A DNA stretch of 64,000 bases from G963669295 sp963669295 (GCA_963669295.1 OY769938.1:3658001-3722000); one strand, 5' to 3'. Counted from the first letter of the stretch, positions 41,944 to 51,483 are shown. The notes: generated from the sequence alone by a model not told the origin. Numbers and translations: made by a program.

Positions 41944-44900
41944 CGAATGAGTGTTATATTTCCTTTCTTAAAGAATGTTTCTTTACCAATGCACGTTGCT
42001 TCAAGGTAGTAAACGTATACCGCCGGATCGGCTTCCATGCCTTTAAAAATACCATCCCAACCTATGCTTTGATCGCGTGTTTCGAATACCATTTGTCCCC
42101 AACGATTGTATACTGTAAAGTAGAGTTCTTCAATATTATTGCCACGTACGTAAAGCATGTCGTTTTGCCCATCTTTATTAGGCGAGAAGGCATTGGGAAC
42201 ATAAATGTCTGGATCGCCACAAATTTGCTCTATCACATATATTGTTACCGAGTCGGTACGGGTGCACAAGCCACTGGTATCGGTAATAGTAACATAGTAA
42301 GTGGTGGTTACTTCCGGAGTAGCCAATGGGTCCTGGCTGGTGGGGTCGTCTAACCCAGTAGGAGGAAACCAAAGGTAGTTGTAGCCATCGGGCAATGCAT
42401 GTAGGTTGGTGCTACCTCCAACAGGAATGGAGTCGATGTCGGCAAAAGCATCTACCAGCCCACCAAAGTTAACCACATCTACCACTATAGAGTCGTTAAT
42501 TACACAGCCTAACGAGCTGATGGCTGTAACATAGAAGGTAGTGGTGGTAGAGGGGTTTACTGTAATGGTAGCGGTGCCGTCGCCAGAAATAATTTCTGCA
42601 TCTGGTGCCCAATCGTAAGTAATAGGGTCGCCAGGGTTGAGGTTGGTGGCCGAAAGGTTAATGACCTGGCCATCGCAAATGGTTTGATTGGGGTCTACTT
42701 CAATTTGAGAACTGGCAAAGTCTACCAATACACTGTCTATTAACTGGCAATATTGGTTTTGCACCATTACATAGTACCAGGTGGGTACGGTTGGGTTAAC
42801 CACAATGGTGCTGTCGGTAATGGGGTTGTTAAGGGTATCAGTAAAGTTGTTATTGCTGCTCCATATATAGGTGCTGGAAGTGCCGTTGGAGTTGGCCCAT
42901 AGCGGCACAGGTACAGGAGTACATATTACCGTGTCGTTGCTGGTAGTTACCGATACTTCGGGGTGTACGGTAATGGTGTATTGTATGGTATCGCTGCCAT
43001 TGCAATTGCTGTTGTAGGCAATGAGGTATACCGTATGTGTTCCTTCGGGGAAGATGCGGGTAGGGCTAAATTCAGTAGAGGTAGTATCGTTGTTCCCAAA
43101 ATCCCATAGATAGTTGGTGGCTCCTGTGTTGTTGTTGGTGAAATCGATGGATAAAGGAGCACACCCTGCCGTGTCAGAGGGAGTCATGCTTGCTGCCAAA
43201 GGCTGGTATTCTACCAGCACACTATCAATCATACTACAAAACTGCGTGCCCAAATACACATAATAATAAGTGGGTGTTTGCGATGGAGTAACGGTGAGTA
43301 CACTATCTGTAATGTTATTGAGGGTATCGGTAAAGTTATTGTTGCTGCTCCACACATAGGTGTCGGTGGTGCCAAAGGTGTTGACCCAAATATCGAGTGG
43401 ATCTTGCGTACATACAATGGTATCGCCGCTGGTGGCCAATTGTAGTTGTGGGTGTACTGTAATGATTTGTAACGCAGTATCAAGAATGTTGCATACGGTG
43501 TCGAGTATGGTCAATGTTACCACGTAGGTGCCTGTATCGGGGAAGATACGGGTAGGACTAAAGTCGATGGAAGTGGTATCACCATTGCCAAAATCCCAGA
43601 GGAAAGTGGAGTTGACCAGGCTACTGTTGTTGCTAAAGTTTACAGTGAGGGGTTGACAGCCTTCAATGTTGTTTACGGTAAAGTCGGCCGTGGGTATAAT
43701 ACCAAAGTCGAACTTAAAAATACCGTTGTTGCAATTAGTGCTATTGTTTACCTGCGAATAGGCATTAGGGGTAAAAGGGAAATCATCGTTGCCGCCACAG
43801 TTGGCACATACCGATTGGTATACTACGCCATTCTTGTCGAACCTACTGGTACCGCCATCTACGTGTTCCTGGCTGTTGGGGCCACCAAAATAAGAACCGT
43901 ATAAGAGGCCGGAAGCATCGCGTTCAAATACAGCGAGGTAAAAGTCGAATCCGTTCGGTGGTGATCCCTGGTAAGCATCGCCCGTTACAGGCATGTTACT
44001 AAGTGGTGTGGCTTGCAAGATGTTGGCTCCCCAGCCAGTGCAGTATATGTTACCACATAAATCTACCAGGAAAGCAGCGGGAGAGATGTCTACCACCCCA
44101 GTACCACTACCAAAAATGGTGGACCAGGTAATGGCTCCAAGGTCTTCGGTAAGTTTGGTGATGTATTGTCCACTGTTGGCATTGGAGTACACGCCACCTA
44201 CTACTGGGTAGGTAGTAGTACCCAATGTTTGTCCGTATACATAAATGCTGGTGTCGATGCCCAATTCAACAAAGTAGGTTTGGTCGTAATCGGCTGTTCC
44301 AATAAAGGTAGAACGAATTAAGCTGGTGCCATCAAAGCTAATTTCAGCCACATAACCATCAGTTTTCCCACCAATATAGCTGGGATTTAATGATCCAGGA
44401 GTAGAGGGGAAATCGTTAGAAGTGGTTCCACCCACAACGTATACCGTACCATTTACACCTACTTTAATGCCATAAGCTGCATCCATGTTGCTGCCGCTGA
44501 GGTAGGTGCTCCACTCGAGGTTGCTGAGGTCGTCGTTGAACTTAAATACAACACCAGCCTGGCGGCCACCATAGAGGGTGCCAAATCCGTTTACAATAGG
44601 AAAATCGTTCGACTTGGTAGAGGAGGCTACATACACTCCATCAGCATTGTCGAGAATAATTTCACCTCTAAACTGATCGCCATAGTTGGTGGTTAGCGAA
44701 TCGTAAGCGGCTACCGAGTTGTAGATGCCACCACTTACGCTGTAGTTCATGCCATCGTTAGAAGCACCACCAATGTAGGTACATCCAAGTAGTGCTGTGC
44801 CATCTTCACTTAGTTTGGCTACGTAAATGTCGGTGCCGTTGTTGAAGTTGGTGCCATTGAAATTGAATATTTGGGTAGTGCCACCGTTAAAGGTGGTATC

Positions 44901-46055
44901 GTATGCGTTGGGAGTAACCGGAAAATCGAGCGAACTGGTAACACCATAAAGCAGTAAGTCGCCCTGGCTGTTTACAATAAGACTGTGTACGGTTTCACAT
45001 TCTACCCCACCAAGGTAGGTAGAGTAGATGTGGTTGTTGCCGGCAGTGGTGTCGGTATCGTATTTGGTTAATATCACATCGGTAATGCCAGTTCCGGGGG
45101 TACCAGCAAAAGTGGTGTCGTAAGCTCCGGTAGTATAAGGAAACCCATCGTTGTATACCATGCCTCCAGAAATAAGGTTGCCTTCATCATCGTAGGTAGC
45201 AGTCATGCCAAAGTTATCGGCAAACGACCCCGACGAACTGGAGAAAATCAAGGTGGGATCAATGATGAGGGTTTTGTTGTCGTTATATCCTTCAGGAAAA
45301 ACAAATGATACGTTGTTGTCTTCCAAATGAAACTCGCAGGGTACTTCTACTTCCTGGCCATTAATGATTTGGTAGGCATACGGTTTTTGCTCAATAATTT
45401 TATTGACTGAGGTTTGAATGTGTAGGCTCCCTCGTTTGATGTAAATTTTATCTACCCCTTCGTAGTTCATCAATATTTCTTCGGCATCGCCATGGGGGTG
45501 AACAATAAAGTCGTACTTCAAAAATTCGTCTTTGGTATACAGGCTCAAATCAATGAAGTCGTAAATGCTTTGGTAGGTTGCTTTCTGGTAGCCTTTCACT
45601 TTAGAGGCCCATTTGCTTCTATCGCGACCGATGTAGTAGTTGTAATAACCCGCCCCTGGCTGATCTACTTTCATTTCGGGGTGGGGTAGGGCATCTACAA
45701 AGTTTACCCGAAAGGCATGGTAACGCACCTTTAGGTCTTCCCATGGGGTAGGCTCTACCGTAGGATTGGCATGTGCGCGCATCAGTGCAGCATTGTCGTA
45801 AAAGTTATAGGTAAAGCGGTTTTTTTCAAGAAACATCGATCCGCTTAACAGTTTGGCTTTGTACAATACTTGTTCGGACCACTGTCCTTTGTTTTCGATA
45901 AACAGGTAGTTTTTAGACGCATGCATGTCGTGCAGCGCATCGTTAGCTACCTTGTGGTACGGATGTTCTTCGCCTCCGTGTGCGATGGTGTGGTTAAAAG
46001 CTGCGAACCCTATAAAAGGGAGTACGATCGCTATGATCTTGTGCAGGAGCTTCAT
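41940..46055 (-). CDS. Beta-propeller/PKD/CHU_C surface protein (DUF7948-type N-terminus)
   Basis: About 1371 residues from the ATG at 46055; an upstream in-frame ATG at 46106 would place 17 polar residues before the signal peptide (MKLLHKIIAIVLPFIGFAA). The N-terminal part begins LFIENKGQWSEQVLYKAKL, the conserved opening of DUF7948 proteins. SBBP-type beta-propeller units follow (about 275-770; repeated phrases STYLGG, GTTSNDFPSTPG, NSQGDLLLYG). Two PKD domains (FLWDFGNGD and YLWDFGNND) are each followed by a similar Ig-like unit (YVWSSNNNFTDTLNN and YIWSSNNNFTDTLNN), suggesting a duplicated pair. The CHU_C end reads NAFSPNKDGQNDML to GNITLIR. It is a T9SS cargo, first gene of a module mirroring the plus-strand one. 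Confidence 0.88.
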   Translation of the reverse strand: MKLLHKIIAIVLPFIGFAAFNHTIAHGGEEHPYHKVANDALHDMHASKNYLFIENKGQWSEQVLYKAKLLSGSMFLEKNRFTYNFYDNAALMRAHANPTVEPTPWEDLKVRYHAFRVNFVDALPHPEMKVDQPGAGYYNYYIGRDRSKWASKVKGYQKATYQSIYDFIDLSLYTKDEFLKYDFIVHPHGDAEEILMNYEGVDKIYIKRGSLHIQTSVNKIIEQKPYAYQIINGQEVEVPCEFHLEDNNVSFVFPEGYNDNKTLIIDPTLIFSSSSGSFADNFGMTATYDDEGNLISGGMVYNDGFPYTTGAYDTTFAGTPGTGITDVILTKYDTDTTAGNNHIYSTYLGGVECETVHSLIVNSQGDLLLYGVTSSLDFPVTPNAYDTTFNGGTTQIFNFNGTNFNNGTDIYVAKLSEDGTALLGCTYIGGASNDGMNYSVSGGIYNSVAAYDSLTTNYGDQFRGEIILDNADGVYVASSTKSNDFPIVNGFGTLYGGRQAGVVFKFNDDLSNLEWSTYLSGSNMDAAYGIKVGVNGTVYVVGGTTSNDFPSTPGSLNPSYIGGKTDGYVAEISFDGTSLIRSTFIGTADYDQTYFVELGIDTSIYVYGQTLGTTTYPVVGGVYSNANSGQYITKLTEDLGAITWSTIFGSGTGVVDISPAAFLVDLCGNIYCTGWGANILQATPLSNMPVTGDAYQGSPPNGFDFYLAVFERDASGLLYGSYFGGPNSQEHVDGGTSRFDKNGVVYQSVCANCGGNDDFPFTPNAYSQVNNSTNCNNGIFKFDFGIIPTADFTVNNIEGCQPLTVNFSNNSSLVNSTFLWDFGNGDTTSIDFSPTRIFPDTGTYVVTLTILDTVCNILDTALQIITVHPQLQLATSGDTIVCTQDPLDIWVNTFGTTDTYVWSSNNNFTDTLNNITDSVLTVTPSQTPTYYYVYLGTQFCSMIDSVLVEYQPLAASMTPSDTAGCAPLSIDFTNNNTGATNYLWDFGNNDTTSTEFSPTRIFPEGTHTVYLIAYNSNCNGSDTIQYTITVHPEVSVTTSNDTVICTPVPVPLWANSNGTSSTYIWSSNNNFTDTLNNPITDSTIVVNPTVPTWYYVMVQNQYCQLIDSVLVDFASSQIEVDPNQTICDGQVINLSATNLNPGDPITYDWAPDAEIISGDGTATITVNPSTTTTFYVTAISSLGCVINDSIVVDVVNFGGLVDAFADIDSIPVGGSTNLHALPDGYNYLWFPPTGLDDPTSQDPLATPEVTTTYYVTITDTSGLCTRTDSVTIYVIEQICGDPDIYVPNAFSPNKDGQNDMLYVRGNNIEELYFTVYNRWGQMVFETRDQSIGWDGIFKGMEADPAVYVYYLEATCIGKETFFKKGNITLIR

Positions 46056-46069
46056 ATGATGCCAATTTA

Positions 46070-46077
46070 CAAAATTA
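46070..46077 (-). promoter_or_regulatory. -7 element candidate of the minus-strand adhesin module
   Basis: On the minus strand the sequence reads TAATTTTG, a perfect TAnnTTTG match, 15 bases before the ATG at 46055. The -33 position shows only TTC. The leader would be very short. Confidence 0.4.
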
Positions 46078-46272
46078 TTGCAAAGCCTCCTAAGTAGAAT
46101 GGGCATTCCAACCGGTTCTGTTTAAGTTGGCTTTACGTATAGACTCATTTTTTGACCAAAAGGTTGCATGGGGTATGAAAAAAAGTGGGGTTTGTTGGTG
46201 TGTTGATGAAGAGAAAAAGCCTGTAAAGAATGTATATGAGGATATAAAACCCCTTAATTTCAGCTAAAAACA

Positions 46273-46290
46273 CAGCATGAAAAGATGCTG
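46273..46290 (-). terminator. Weak hairpin terminator after the TPR gene
   Basis: CAGCAT and ATGCTG form a 6-bp stem around a 6-base loop, followed on the minus strand by TGTTTTTAG. It lies 40 bases beyond the TPR gene's stop, between that gene and the adhesin module. Confidence 0.45.
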
Positions 46291-46329
46291 AAAGTATTGT
46301 TGCCTGATTGCACTAATGTTGTTAAAAAG

Positions 46330-47346
46330 CTATTTAGTACAGTATTTATCGATGGATTCTTTTGCACGGGTATAGCCCAGGTTAAGGGCTTTGTACCAAT
46401 GGTCGCACGCTTCAGTAGTACGGCCCAATACATATTTGGCCGACCCGAGGTTAAAAGTAGCTTGTGGGGGCAGGTGCGGATCGAGTTCCAATGCTTTTTG
46501 CAGGTCGCTCAATGCCCCTTCATCGTCAAAGCCGATGGATAGTTTTAAAAATCCCCTGTCGTGATAAATGAGTGCATAGTTGGGGTTTAAGGCAATGGCT
46601 TTGTTATAGTCGTTAAGGGCTTGTTGGTGTTTTTCCATTTGGTGGTAAGCGGAGCCCCGATTGTACCAGCCGTAAAAGTGGTTGGGTTCTAATGCAACAA
46701 CCTTGCTAAAGTCGGCTACTGCCAGCGTGTTTTCTCCTTTAATAAGGTGAATCAATCCTCGCTTGCTGTACGCATCGGCAAAGCCGGGTTTGAGTGCAAT
46801 GGTTTTATCGAAGTTGGCAATGGCTTTGTCGTATTGCAACAGCCCTTGTTGTGTAATGCCCCGGTTAAAGTAGGCTGCGGCATACCTGGGGGCCAGAGCA
46901 ATGGTTTTATCAAAATCCTTTAGTGCTACATGATACGATTTGGTGGTGAGGTAAGTAACGCCCCGGTTGTAATATGGTTGATACATGTTTGCATCCAGCT
47001 CAATGGCTTTGCCATAAGCTGCAATGGCATCGTTAAATTTACGCAAGGCCTGGTACGATAGGCCCAGGTTGTTGTACCCATCGGCAAAGGGTTTAAGGGC
47101 CAGTGCTTTTTTGAAGTCTTTTACCGCATCGTTGTGTTGGTTCAACCCTGCTTTTGCTCTGCCTCTGTAGTCGTATGCTTCAGCAATGTTGGGGTTGAGT
47201 TCGATGCACTTGTTGTAGTTGTACACCGCATTTTTATAGTTCCCCTGCCCCAGGTATTGGGTGGCTGTTTTGTAATAGTCGGCTGCTGTTTGGCTGTATG
47301 CCATACTGCAGGTACTAATAAGTGCTATGATCAACCATCGGGTCAT
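46330..47346 (-). CDS. Exported tetratricopeptide-repeat protein
   Basis: 338 residues from the ATG at 47346, chosen because the signal peptide MTRWLIIALISTCSMAYSQ then stands at the N-terminus; an earlier ATG at 47397 adds 17 residues. Nine consecutive 34-residue TPR units fill the mature protein; typical examples are PYYNRGVTYLTTKSYHVALK and AYFNRGITQQGLLQYDKAI. The last unit is Sel1-like (TTEACDHWYKALNLGYTRA). No enzymatic domain is present. Such proteins serve as periplasmic or outer-membrane protein-protein interaction scaffolds. The gene appears monocistronic. Confidence 0.88.
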   Translation of the reverse strand: MTRWLIIALISTCSMAYSQTAADYYKTATQYLGQGNYKNAVYNYNKCIELNPNIAEAYDYRGRAKAGLNQHNDAVKDFKKALALKPFADGYNNLGLSYQALRKFNDAIAAYGKAIELDANMYQPYYNRGVTYLTTKSYHVALKDFDKTIALAPRYAAAYFNRGITQQGLLQYDKAIANFDKTIALKPGFADAYSKRGLIHLIKGENTLAVADFSKVVALEPNHFYGWYNRGSAYHQMEKHQQALNDYNKAIALNPNYALIYHDRGFLKLSIGFDDEGALSDLQKALELDPHLPPQATFNLGSAKYVLGRTTEACDHWYKALNLGYTRAKESIDKYCTK

Positions 47347-47486
47347 GCCGCAAGATAATGAAGAATGCTGTAATGCTATTAGCAGCAATTGTGCCATGTT
47401 TTTGTAAACGCAGAAAATGATTTTATCGCATATTAGTTGGGCACCCCATGTTCATATGATTTTTACAACTTACCGGAATTTTTTTG

Positions 47487-47504
47487 TTGAGGAATATGCC
47501 TCAA
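47487..47504. promoter_or_regulatory. Inverted repeat upstream of the hydrolase gene
   Basis: TTGAGG (47487-47492) and CCTCAA (47499-47504) are perfect arms around 6 bases, in the 268-base spacer between the divergent TPR and hydrolase genes. It could be an operator; nothing else was recognised in that spacer. Confidence 0.3.
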
Positions 47505-47614
47505 TTTTGAACAAGTTTCCTTTATGTACAAGGTATTAAGACGCTAATAATCCCTACTTGTGGGGCATCAAGGAAGTGCTGCAATACATTTAATCACTCC
47601 AAACAACAAAACAC

Positions 47615-48769
47615 ATGAGAACATTTTTTACGACGCTACTACTACTTGTTGTTCAATTTTGCATGGCTCAATTTCAGGTGGGGCATACTACCATTACGTT
47701 TAACGATTCTTTGCGCAGCGGAGGCTTTGGTTCGGGAGGAGGTCCGGGCAGGCAAATTCAGTCAGAAATTTATTATCCAGCTGCTATTGCAGGCGAAGAT
47801 GTACCGGTAACATCTGGAACGTTTGCGGTAGTGGTTTTTGGGCATGGTTTTGTGATGGCCTGGGATGCTTATCAAAATGTGTGGGAGGAATTGGTGCCTG
47901 AAGGATACATTGTAGTGTTTCCTCGTACTGAAGGCAATTTTTCGCCCGATCATAATGAGTTTGCACTGGATTTGGCGCTGTGTGTAAATGCTATGCAAAA
48001 CGAAAATGTGGATGCCGGTTCGTTGTTCAACAATAGTGTGGATGCTTCATCAGCCATTATGGGCCATTCGATGGGGGGCGGTGCTACTATTCTTGCTGCG
48101 CAAAACAATACTACCATTCAGGCCATCATTGGTTTGGCACCAGCAGAAACCAACCCTTCGGCCATTGGTGTTGCCAACCAGGTGCAAGTGCCAGCATTGA
48201 TTATGTCGGGCAGTTCTGATGGGGTTACTCCACCAGCCGATCATCATATTCCCATTTACAATGGCATTACCACCTGCAAATATTTTGTTAGTGTAACAGG
48301 TGGGGCACACTGCTATTTTGCCAATACCAATTTCAACTGCGACTTTGGTGAGGCAACAGCTTCTACGGGCATTTCCGTTACCCGAGCCGACCAGCAACAG
48401 GTGATGAACGATTACATGGTAGATTGGTTGGACTATACTTTAAAAGGTGATGTTGGCGCGTTTACTGATTTCGAAAATTTATTGACCACCGATTCGCGCA
48501 TTACGTATATGGACAGTTGTTCGGTACAAGTAGGGATAGATGATGCAGGTTATACAGGGCCAATAACTGTTTACCCTAATCCTGGCAATGGACTGTTTGA
48601 ACTGTCGGGCTTTACGAATGGGCAGTGGCAGGTGTTCGACCAGTTGGGGCAGGTAGTACAGTCGGGTGGTTCATCGCACATCGATTTGCAAGGCAAGGCT
48701 CCAGGTGTTTATTTCCTGAAGCTACAAATGGCATCGGGCACATATACCCAACAATTGATGCTGCACTGA
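47615..48769 (+). CDS. T9SS-exported alpha/beta hydrolase (PAF-acetylhydrolase/chlorophyllase-like)
   Basis: 384 residues. Signal peptide MRTFFTTLLLLVVQFCMAQ; alpha/beta-hydrolase core with the nucleophile elbow GHSMGGG (Ser near 152), acid in MSGSSDGVTPP and catalytic His in TGGAHCYF, in correct order. VVFGHGFVMAW supplies the oxyanion strand. Residues about 310-384 form a T9SS type A sorting domain: ITVYPNPGNGLFEL, GQWQVFDQLGQVV, GKAPGVYFLKLQ and the ending YTQQLMLH. Known relatives cleave esters of lipids or polymers; the substrate is unknown. The product should be released or attached outside the cell. Confidence 0.88.
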   Translation: MRTFFTTLLLLVVQFCMAQFQVGHTTITFNDSLRSGGFGSGGGPGRQIQSEIYYPAAIAGEDVPVTSGTFAVVVFGHGFVMAWDAYQNVWEELVPEGYIVVFPRTEGNFSPDHNEFALDLALCVNAMQNENVDAGSLFNNSVDASSAIMGHSMGGGATILAAQNNTTIQAIIGLAPAETNPSAIGVANQVQVPALIMSGSSDGVTPPADHHIPIYNGITTCKYFVSVTGGAHCYFANTNFNCDFGEATASTGISVTRADQQQVMNDYMVDWLDYTLKGDVGAFTDFENLLTTDSRITYMDSCSVQVGIDDAGYTGPITVYPNPGNGLFELSGFTNGQWQVFDQLGQVVQSGGSSHIDLQGKAPGVYFLKLQMASGTYTQQLMLH

Positions 48770-48828
48770 TGGTAATGTTACTGCATGGGTGAAGTAGGTT
48801 TTAGTGAGTTATTTAAGGGAAGCAACAC

Positions 48829-48862
48829 TTTGTGCCAACTCTCAAAATAATCTTTACTTTTA
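48829..48862 (+). promoter_or_regulatory. Possible promoter of the TPR gene at 48890
   Basis: TTTG (48829-48832), a 22-base spacer and TACTTTTA (48855-48862) are close to the TTTG/TAnnTTTG pattern, 28 bases before the start codon. The spacer is one or two bases longer than ideal. Confidence 0.35.
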
Positions 48863-48889
48863 AATCGTTGTGATATAAACCTACTGCTG

Positions 48890-50149
48890 ATGACTTTCCG
48901 ACTATCACTATTGCTCCTTCTCACTCCTTTGGTATTGAATGCCCAATCGACCAAAGAGCTTTTGACACAAGGTGTTGAGTATATGAATGCCGGTAAATAC
49001 GAAGCGGCTGATGAAGCATTAACCAATGCATTAAAGCAAGATGCTAATTTGTTGGATGCACGGCTGGAGCGGGGCAAGTTGTATGCCATCCATTTGAAAA
49101 AGGGAGATGAAGCGGTGCAAGATTTGGTGAAATGTCAAATGGGCTTTCATCGTACACAAGAGGCACATTATTATGCTGGAAAAGCGTTGATGTTGCAGCA
49201 AAAGCCAAAGGATGCTGCTTACCATTATGGCATGGCTTTGATGGCCTTGCTACCAGGGCCTATTGATCGTACACAAATTTTGTTTGGCCGTGGCATAGCT
49301 TACCTGGAGGCAAAAGATTACAAGATGGCCATTAGCGATTTAGATGGGGTGGTAAAGGCCAGTTCAGGATCGTGGAATGCTTATTACTATCGTGGGCTGG
49401 CTAAAAAAGGCAGCAACAACTATAAAGGTGCCGAACAAGATATGACAAAGGCATTGAGTTTGGTACCTAATGATGATTACAAAGCGATGGTGTTGTTGAA
49501 TAGGGGGGATGTGTACAAGGCACAAGGCAATACTACTGGTGCCTGTAAAGATTATATCGCCTCCGAACAACTGGGCAATTTTATTGCTTCGAACCGTGCT
49601 GCAAATTGTGTGGGAAGCAAACGCTATGCAGAGCAGCAGCGTACTGAAAAGTTGCGCAACAGCGGTTCTATTTTTACGGGTAAAGATCATTGCTCGTTTA
49701 TTCATCAATACATTCAGGCATCGCATACTTATTTTGATGGTTATCGAGGGGCACAGCGACCGGTAATTATGGAAGAGGTGAAGGAGTACGATTTAAAAGG
49801 CAGCTTCCCGCAAGCCATTGCTGCTAAGGTGGAAGACTCGTACTACCTGGGGGCCCTGGTGGAGATGGTGTTTTTTCATAAGGCCAAAACGTGGGAGCCT
49901 GTTAAAGCCTCATGGAATGATTTGGCGCAAATGGTAGAAAATTGCCTCATCCGAAATGGGTACTCATGGAACGAAAAGAAGGAAGAGTACCAGGAGGAAG
50001 AGGATCAAGGTAAGATTACCTGGTACCTTCCGCACCCGGAAGATAGTAGCGGTTGGTATCACATTCGTGTCATCGTAAAATTTGGAAGGGGTTTAAGTAG
50101 TGGTTACGACTTATCGTTCATGATTATCAATGGAAAGAAAAGGGAGTAG
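48890..50149 (+). CDS. Exported TPR protein with uncharacterised C-terminal domain
   Basis: 419 residues. Signal peptide MTFRLSLLLLLTPLVLNAQ, then about six TPR units (about 20-235; YMNAGKYEAADEALTNALKQ is the first), the last with TTGACKDYIASEQLGNFIAS. From about 250 the protein changes to a mixed alpha/beta domain with aromatic and charged residues (GKDHCSFIHQYIQASHTYF, WYLPHPEDSSGWYHIRVIVKF) that I do not recognise. Two cysteines in GACKDY and NCVGSK may form a disulfide. Function unknown; probably periplasmic. Its stop directly abuts the stop of the convergent membrane-protein gene. Confidence 0.83.
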   Translation: MTFRLSLLLLLTPLVLNAQSTKELLTQGVEYMNAGKYEAADEALTNALKQDANLLDARLERGKLYAIHLKKGDEAVQDLVKCQMGFHRTQEAHYYAGKALMLQQKPKDAAYHYGMALMALLPGPIDRTQILFGRGIAYLEAKDYKMAISDLDGVVKASSGSWNAYYYRGLAKKGSNNYKGAEQDMTKALSLVPNDDYKAMVLLNRGDVYKAQGNTTGACKDYIASEQLGNFIASNRAANCVGSKRYAEQQRTEKLRNSGSIFTGKDHCSFIHQYIQASHTYFDGYRGAQRPVIMEEVKEYDLKGSFPQAIAAKVEDSYYLGALVEMVFFHKAKTWEPVKASWNDLAQMVENCLIRNGYSWNEKKEEYQEEEDQGKITWYLPHPEDSSGWYHIRVIVKFGRGLSSGYDLSFMIINGKKRE

Positions 50150-50689
50150 TTACTCTACCCGTTCTACGGTGCCATGGGCATCAAGGGTATGGTAAAGTAC
50201 ACTTACCAGGTGGAGCATTTGGTCGCGGCCGGTGCGTTGCCCCACGCGTGCTGCCCACCATATGCATGGGATGAGTGCCAATCCCAGTAGCAGCCATACA
50301 AATGGCGATTCTTTGCCCATGCTTAATTCTACCAACCCGTACATGCCTCCAAAAAAGGTAACCAGGGCAATGAAACCATAACAGGCAGCAAACAACCCCC
50401 ATACCGCCTGCCGTGGGCCAATCAAGCATTTTAAAATGGTGGTTTCACTTTGTTCAGTAAACTCATCGTCGTCGATGCGTATTTGTAGCTCGGGCGACCA
50501 GTAGTGGGCATCTTTTGCTGGTATTTTTAGAATGGCATAGTGGCTGGTTACCTGTCCACTAACTTCTGTGCTGGTGCTTACTTGTTCTTTAAGGTGTGCA
50601 AATACTTCTTCTTGGGTGAGGGAGGTGGATAATCGAAGGCGTGGTCGTATAGTACCGAGTATGTTGTGGTCCAGGCGGTTAAAAGGCAT
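50150..50689 (-). CDS. Hypothetical two-helix membrane protein
   Basis: 179 residues. The N-terminal 85 residues are a soluble mixed domain (VTSHYAILKIPAKDAHYWSP, LQIRIDDDEF); the segment LKCLIGPRQAVWGLFAACYG leads into two transmembrane helices (about 100-120 and 130-148). A short soluble tail follows. Similar lone proteins occur in Bacteroidota, but no function is known to me. No operon partner: the gene converges on the TPR gene and is divergent from the SKYDA-repeat gene. Confidence 0.7.
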   Translation of the reverse strand: MPFNRLDHNILGTIRPRLRLSTSLTQEEVFAHLKEQVSTSTEVSGQVTSHYAILKIPAKDAHYWSPELQIRIDDDEFTEQSETTILKCLIGPRQAVWGLFAACYGFIALVTFFGGMYGLVELSMGKESPFVWLLLGLALIPCIWWAARVGQRTGRDQMLHLVSVLYHTLDAHGTVERVE

Positions 50690-50892
50690 GCAAAAAGATA
50701 AGGCTTACTTTTTGGATTTCCGGTTTGTATTGAGCTGATTATTGTCAGGTTTTTAAGATCAAATGAGGGGTGTATTGATAGATCTGGGTGGGTTATCAAC
50801 TTTTTAGGGTGTTTTTTTTAGCTCCTTTTTTACTGGTATAATTCTTGTTGCAAAAATGCCTAACTTGTACAAACAAACTTAAAACTCAACCA

Positions 50893-51234
50893 ATGAAAAA
50901 GTTTTATTCTCTAGTTACCCTGTTGCTTTGTGTGGCATTCGCCTCACAAGTAAATGCTCAAAAAGTATGGTCGGCCGATAGTAAGTACGACGCTGATGTA
51001 AAGGTTTATGTGGCCGATAGCAAGTACGATGCTCACCTTACGGTATGTAAAATGGATTCGAAGTACGATGTGGATGACAAAGGCCGCTGGTTTTTTTGCG
51101 ACTCGAAGTACGATGCGGATAAGAAAATCTTCTTTGTAGATTCGAAGTACGATGCCGACCTTATTATTCATTTTGTAAAGTCGAAGTACGATGCCGGCTG
51201 GCGCGATAACAGCAAGCAGCATTTGATGCGTTAG
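50893..51234 (+). CDS. SKYDA-repeat secreted protein (DUF6150, 7(1) septoil-knot type)
   Basis: 113 residues from the ATG at 50893; the upstream in-frame codons lack a signal-peptide context. Signal peptide MKKFYSLVTLLLCVAFASQVNAQ is followed by six short repeats, each with the core SKYDA or SKYDV plus a beta strand (WSADSKYDADVKVYV, FVDSKYDADLIIHFV and so on). The fourth strand has the GRWFF insertion seen throughout this family. I recognise this as the DUF6150 family, annotated as a septoil-knot (7-crossing) domain. Two cysteines (CKMDS and FFCDS) are present. The cellular role of the family is unknown. The gene stands alone, with a strong terminator behind it. Confidence 0.8.
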   Translation: MKKFYSLVTLLLCVAFASQVNAQKVWSADSKYDADVKVYVADSKYDAHLTVCKMDSKYDVDDKGRWFFCDSKYDADKKIFFVDSKYDADLIIHFVKSKYDAGWRDNSKQHLMR

Positions 51235-51252
51235 GCAGGTAAAACAGCATTT

Positions 51253-51308
51253 AAAAGCCCAACCGTTTCCTTTTTGTCGAATAGGCAAAGGATGGGTTGG
51301 GCTTTTTT
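51253..51308. terminator. Strong bidirectional hairpin terminator
   Basis: Perfect 12-bp arms AAAAGCCCAACC (51253-51264) and GGTTGGGCTTTT (51295-51306), with inner pairing TCCTTT/AAAGGA, then six T on the plus strand and four T on the minus strand. It lies between the convergent SKYDA-repeat and toxin-like genes. Confidence 0.85.
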
Positions 51309-51483
51309 GATTCCGTGGGGCTGAATCTCGCTACATCATTAAAACAACTGATGGAGCGTTTTGTTCGGCCTGCAACTGTAAATTGTTGAGGCACACTGTT
51401 CCTCCTTCAAACGCAACGGTGTTCAGCTGATCATTGTGCTGCCTACCCAGCTTTGAGATACTGCCCCGGCATGCCTGATCTGG

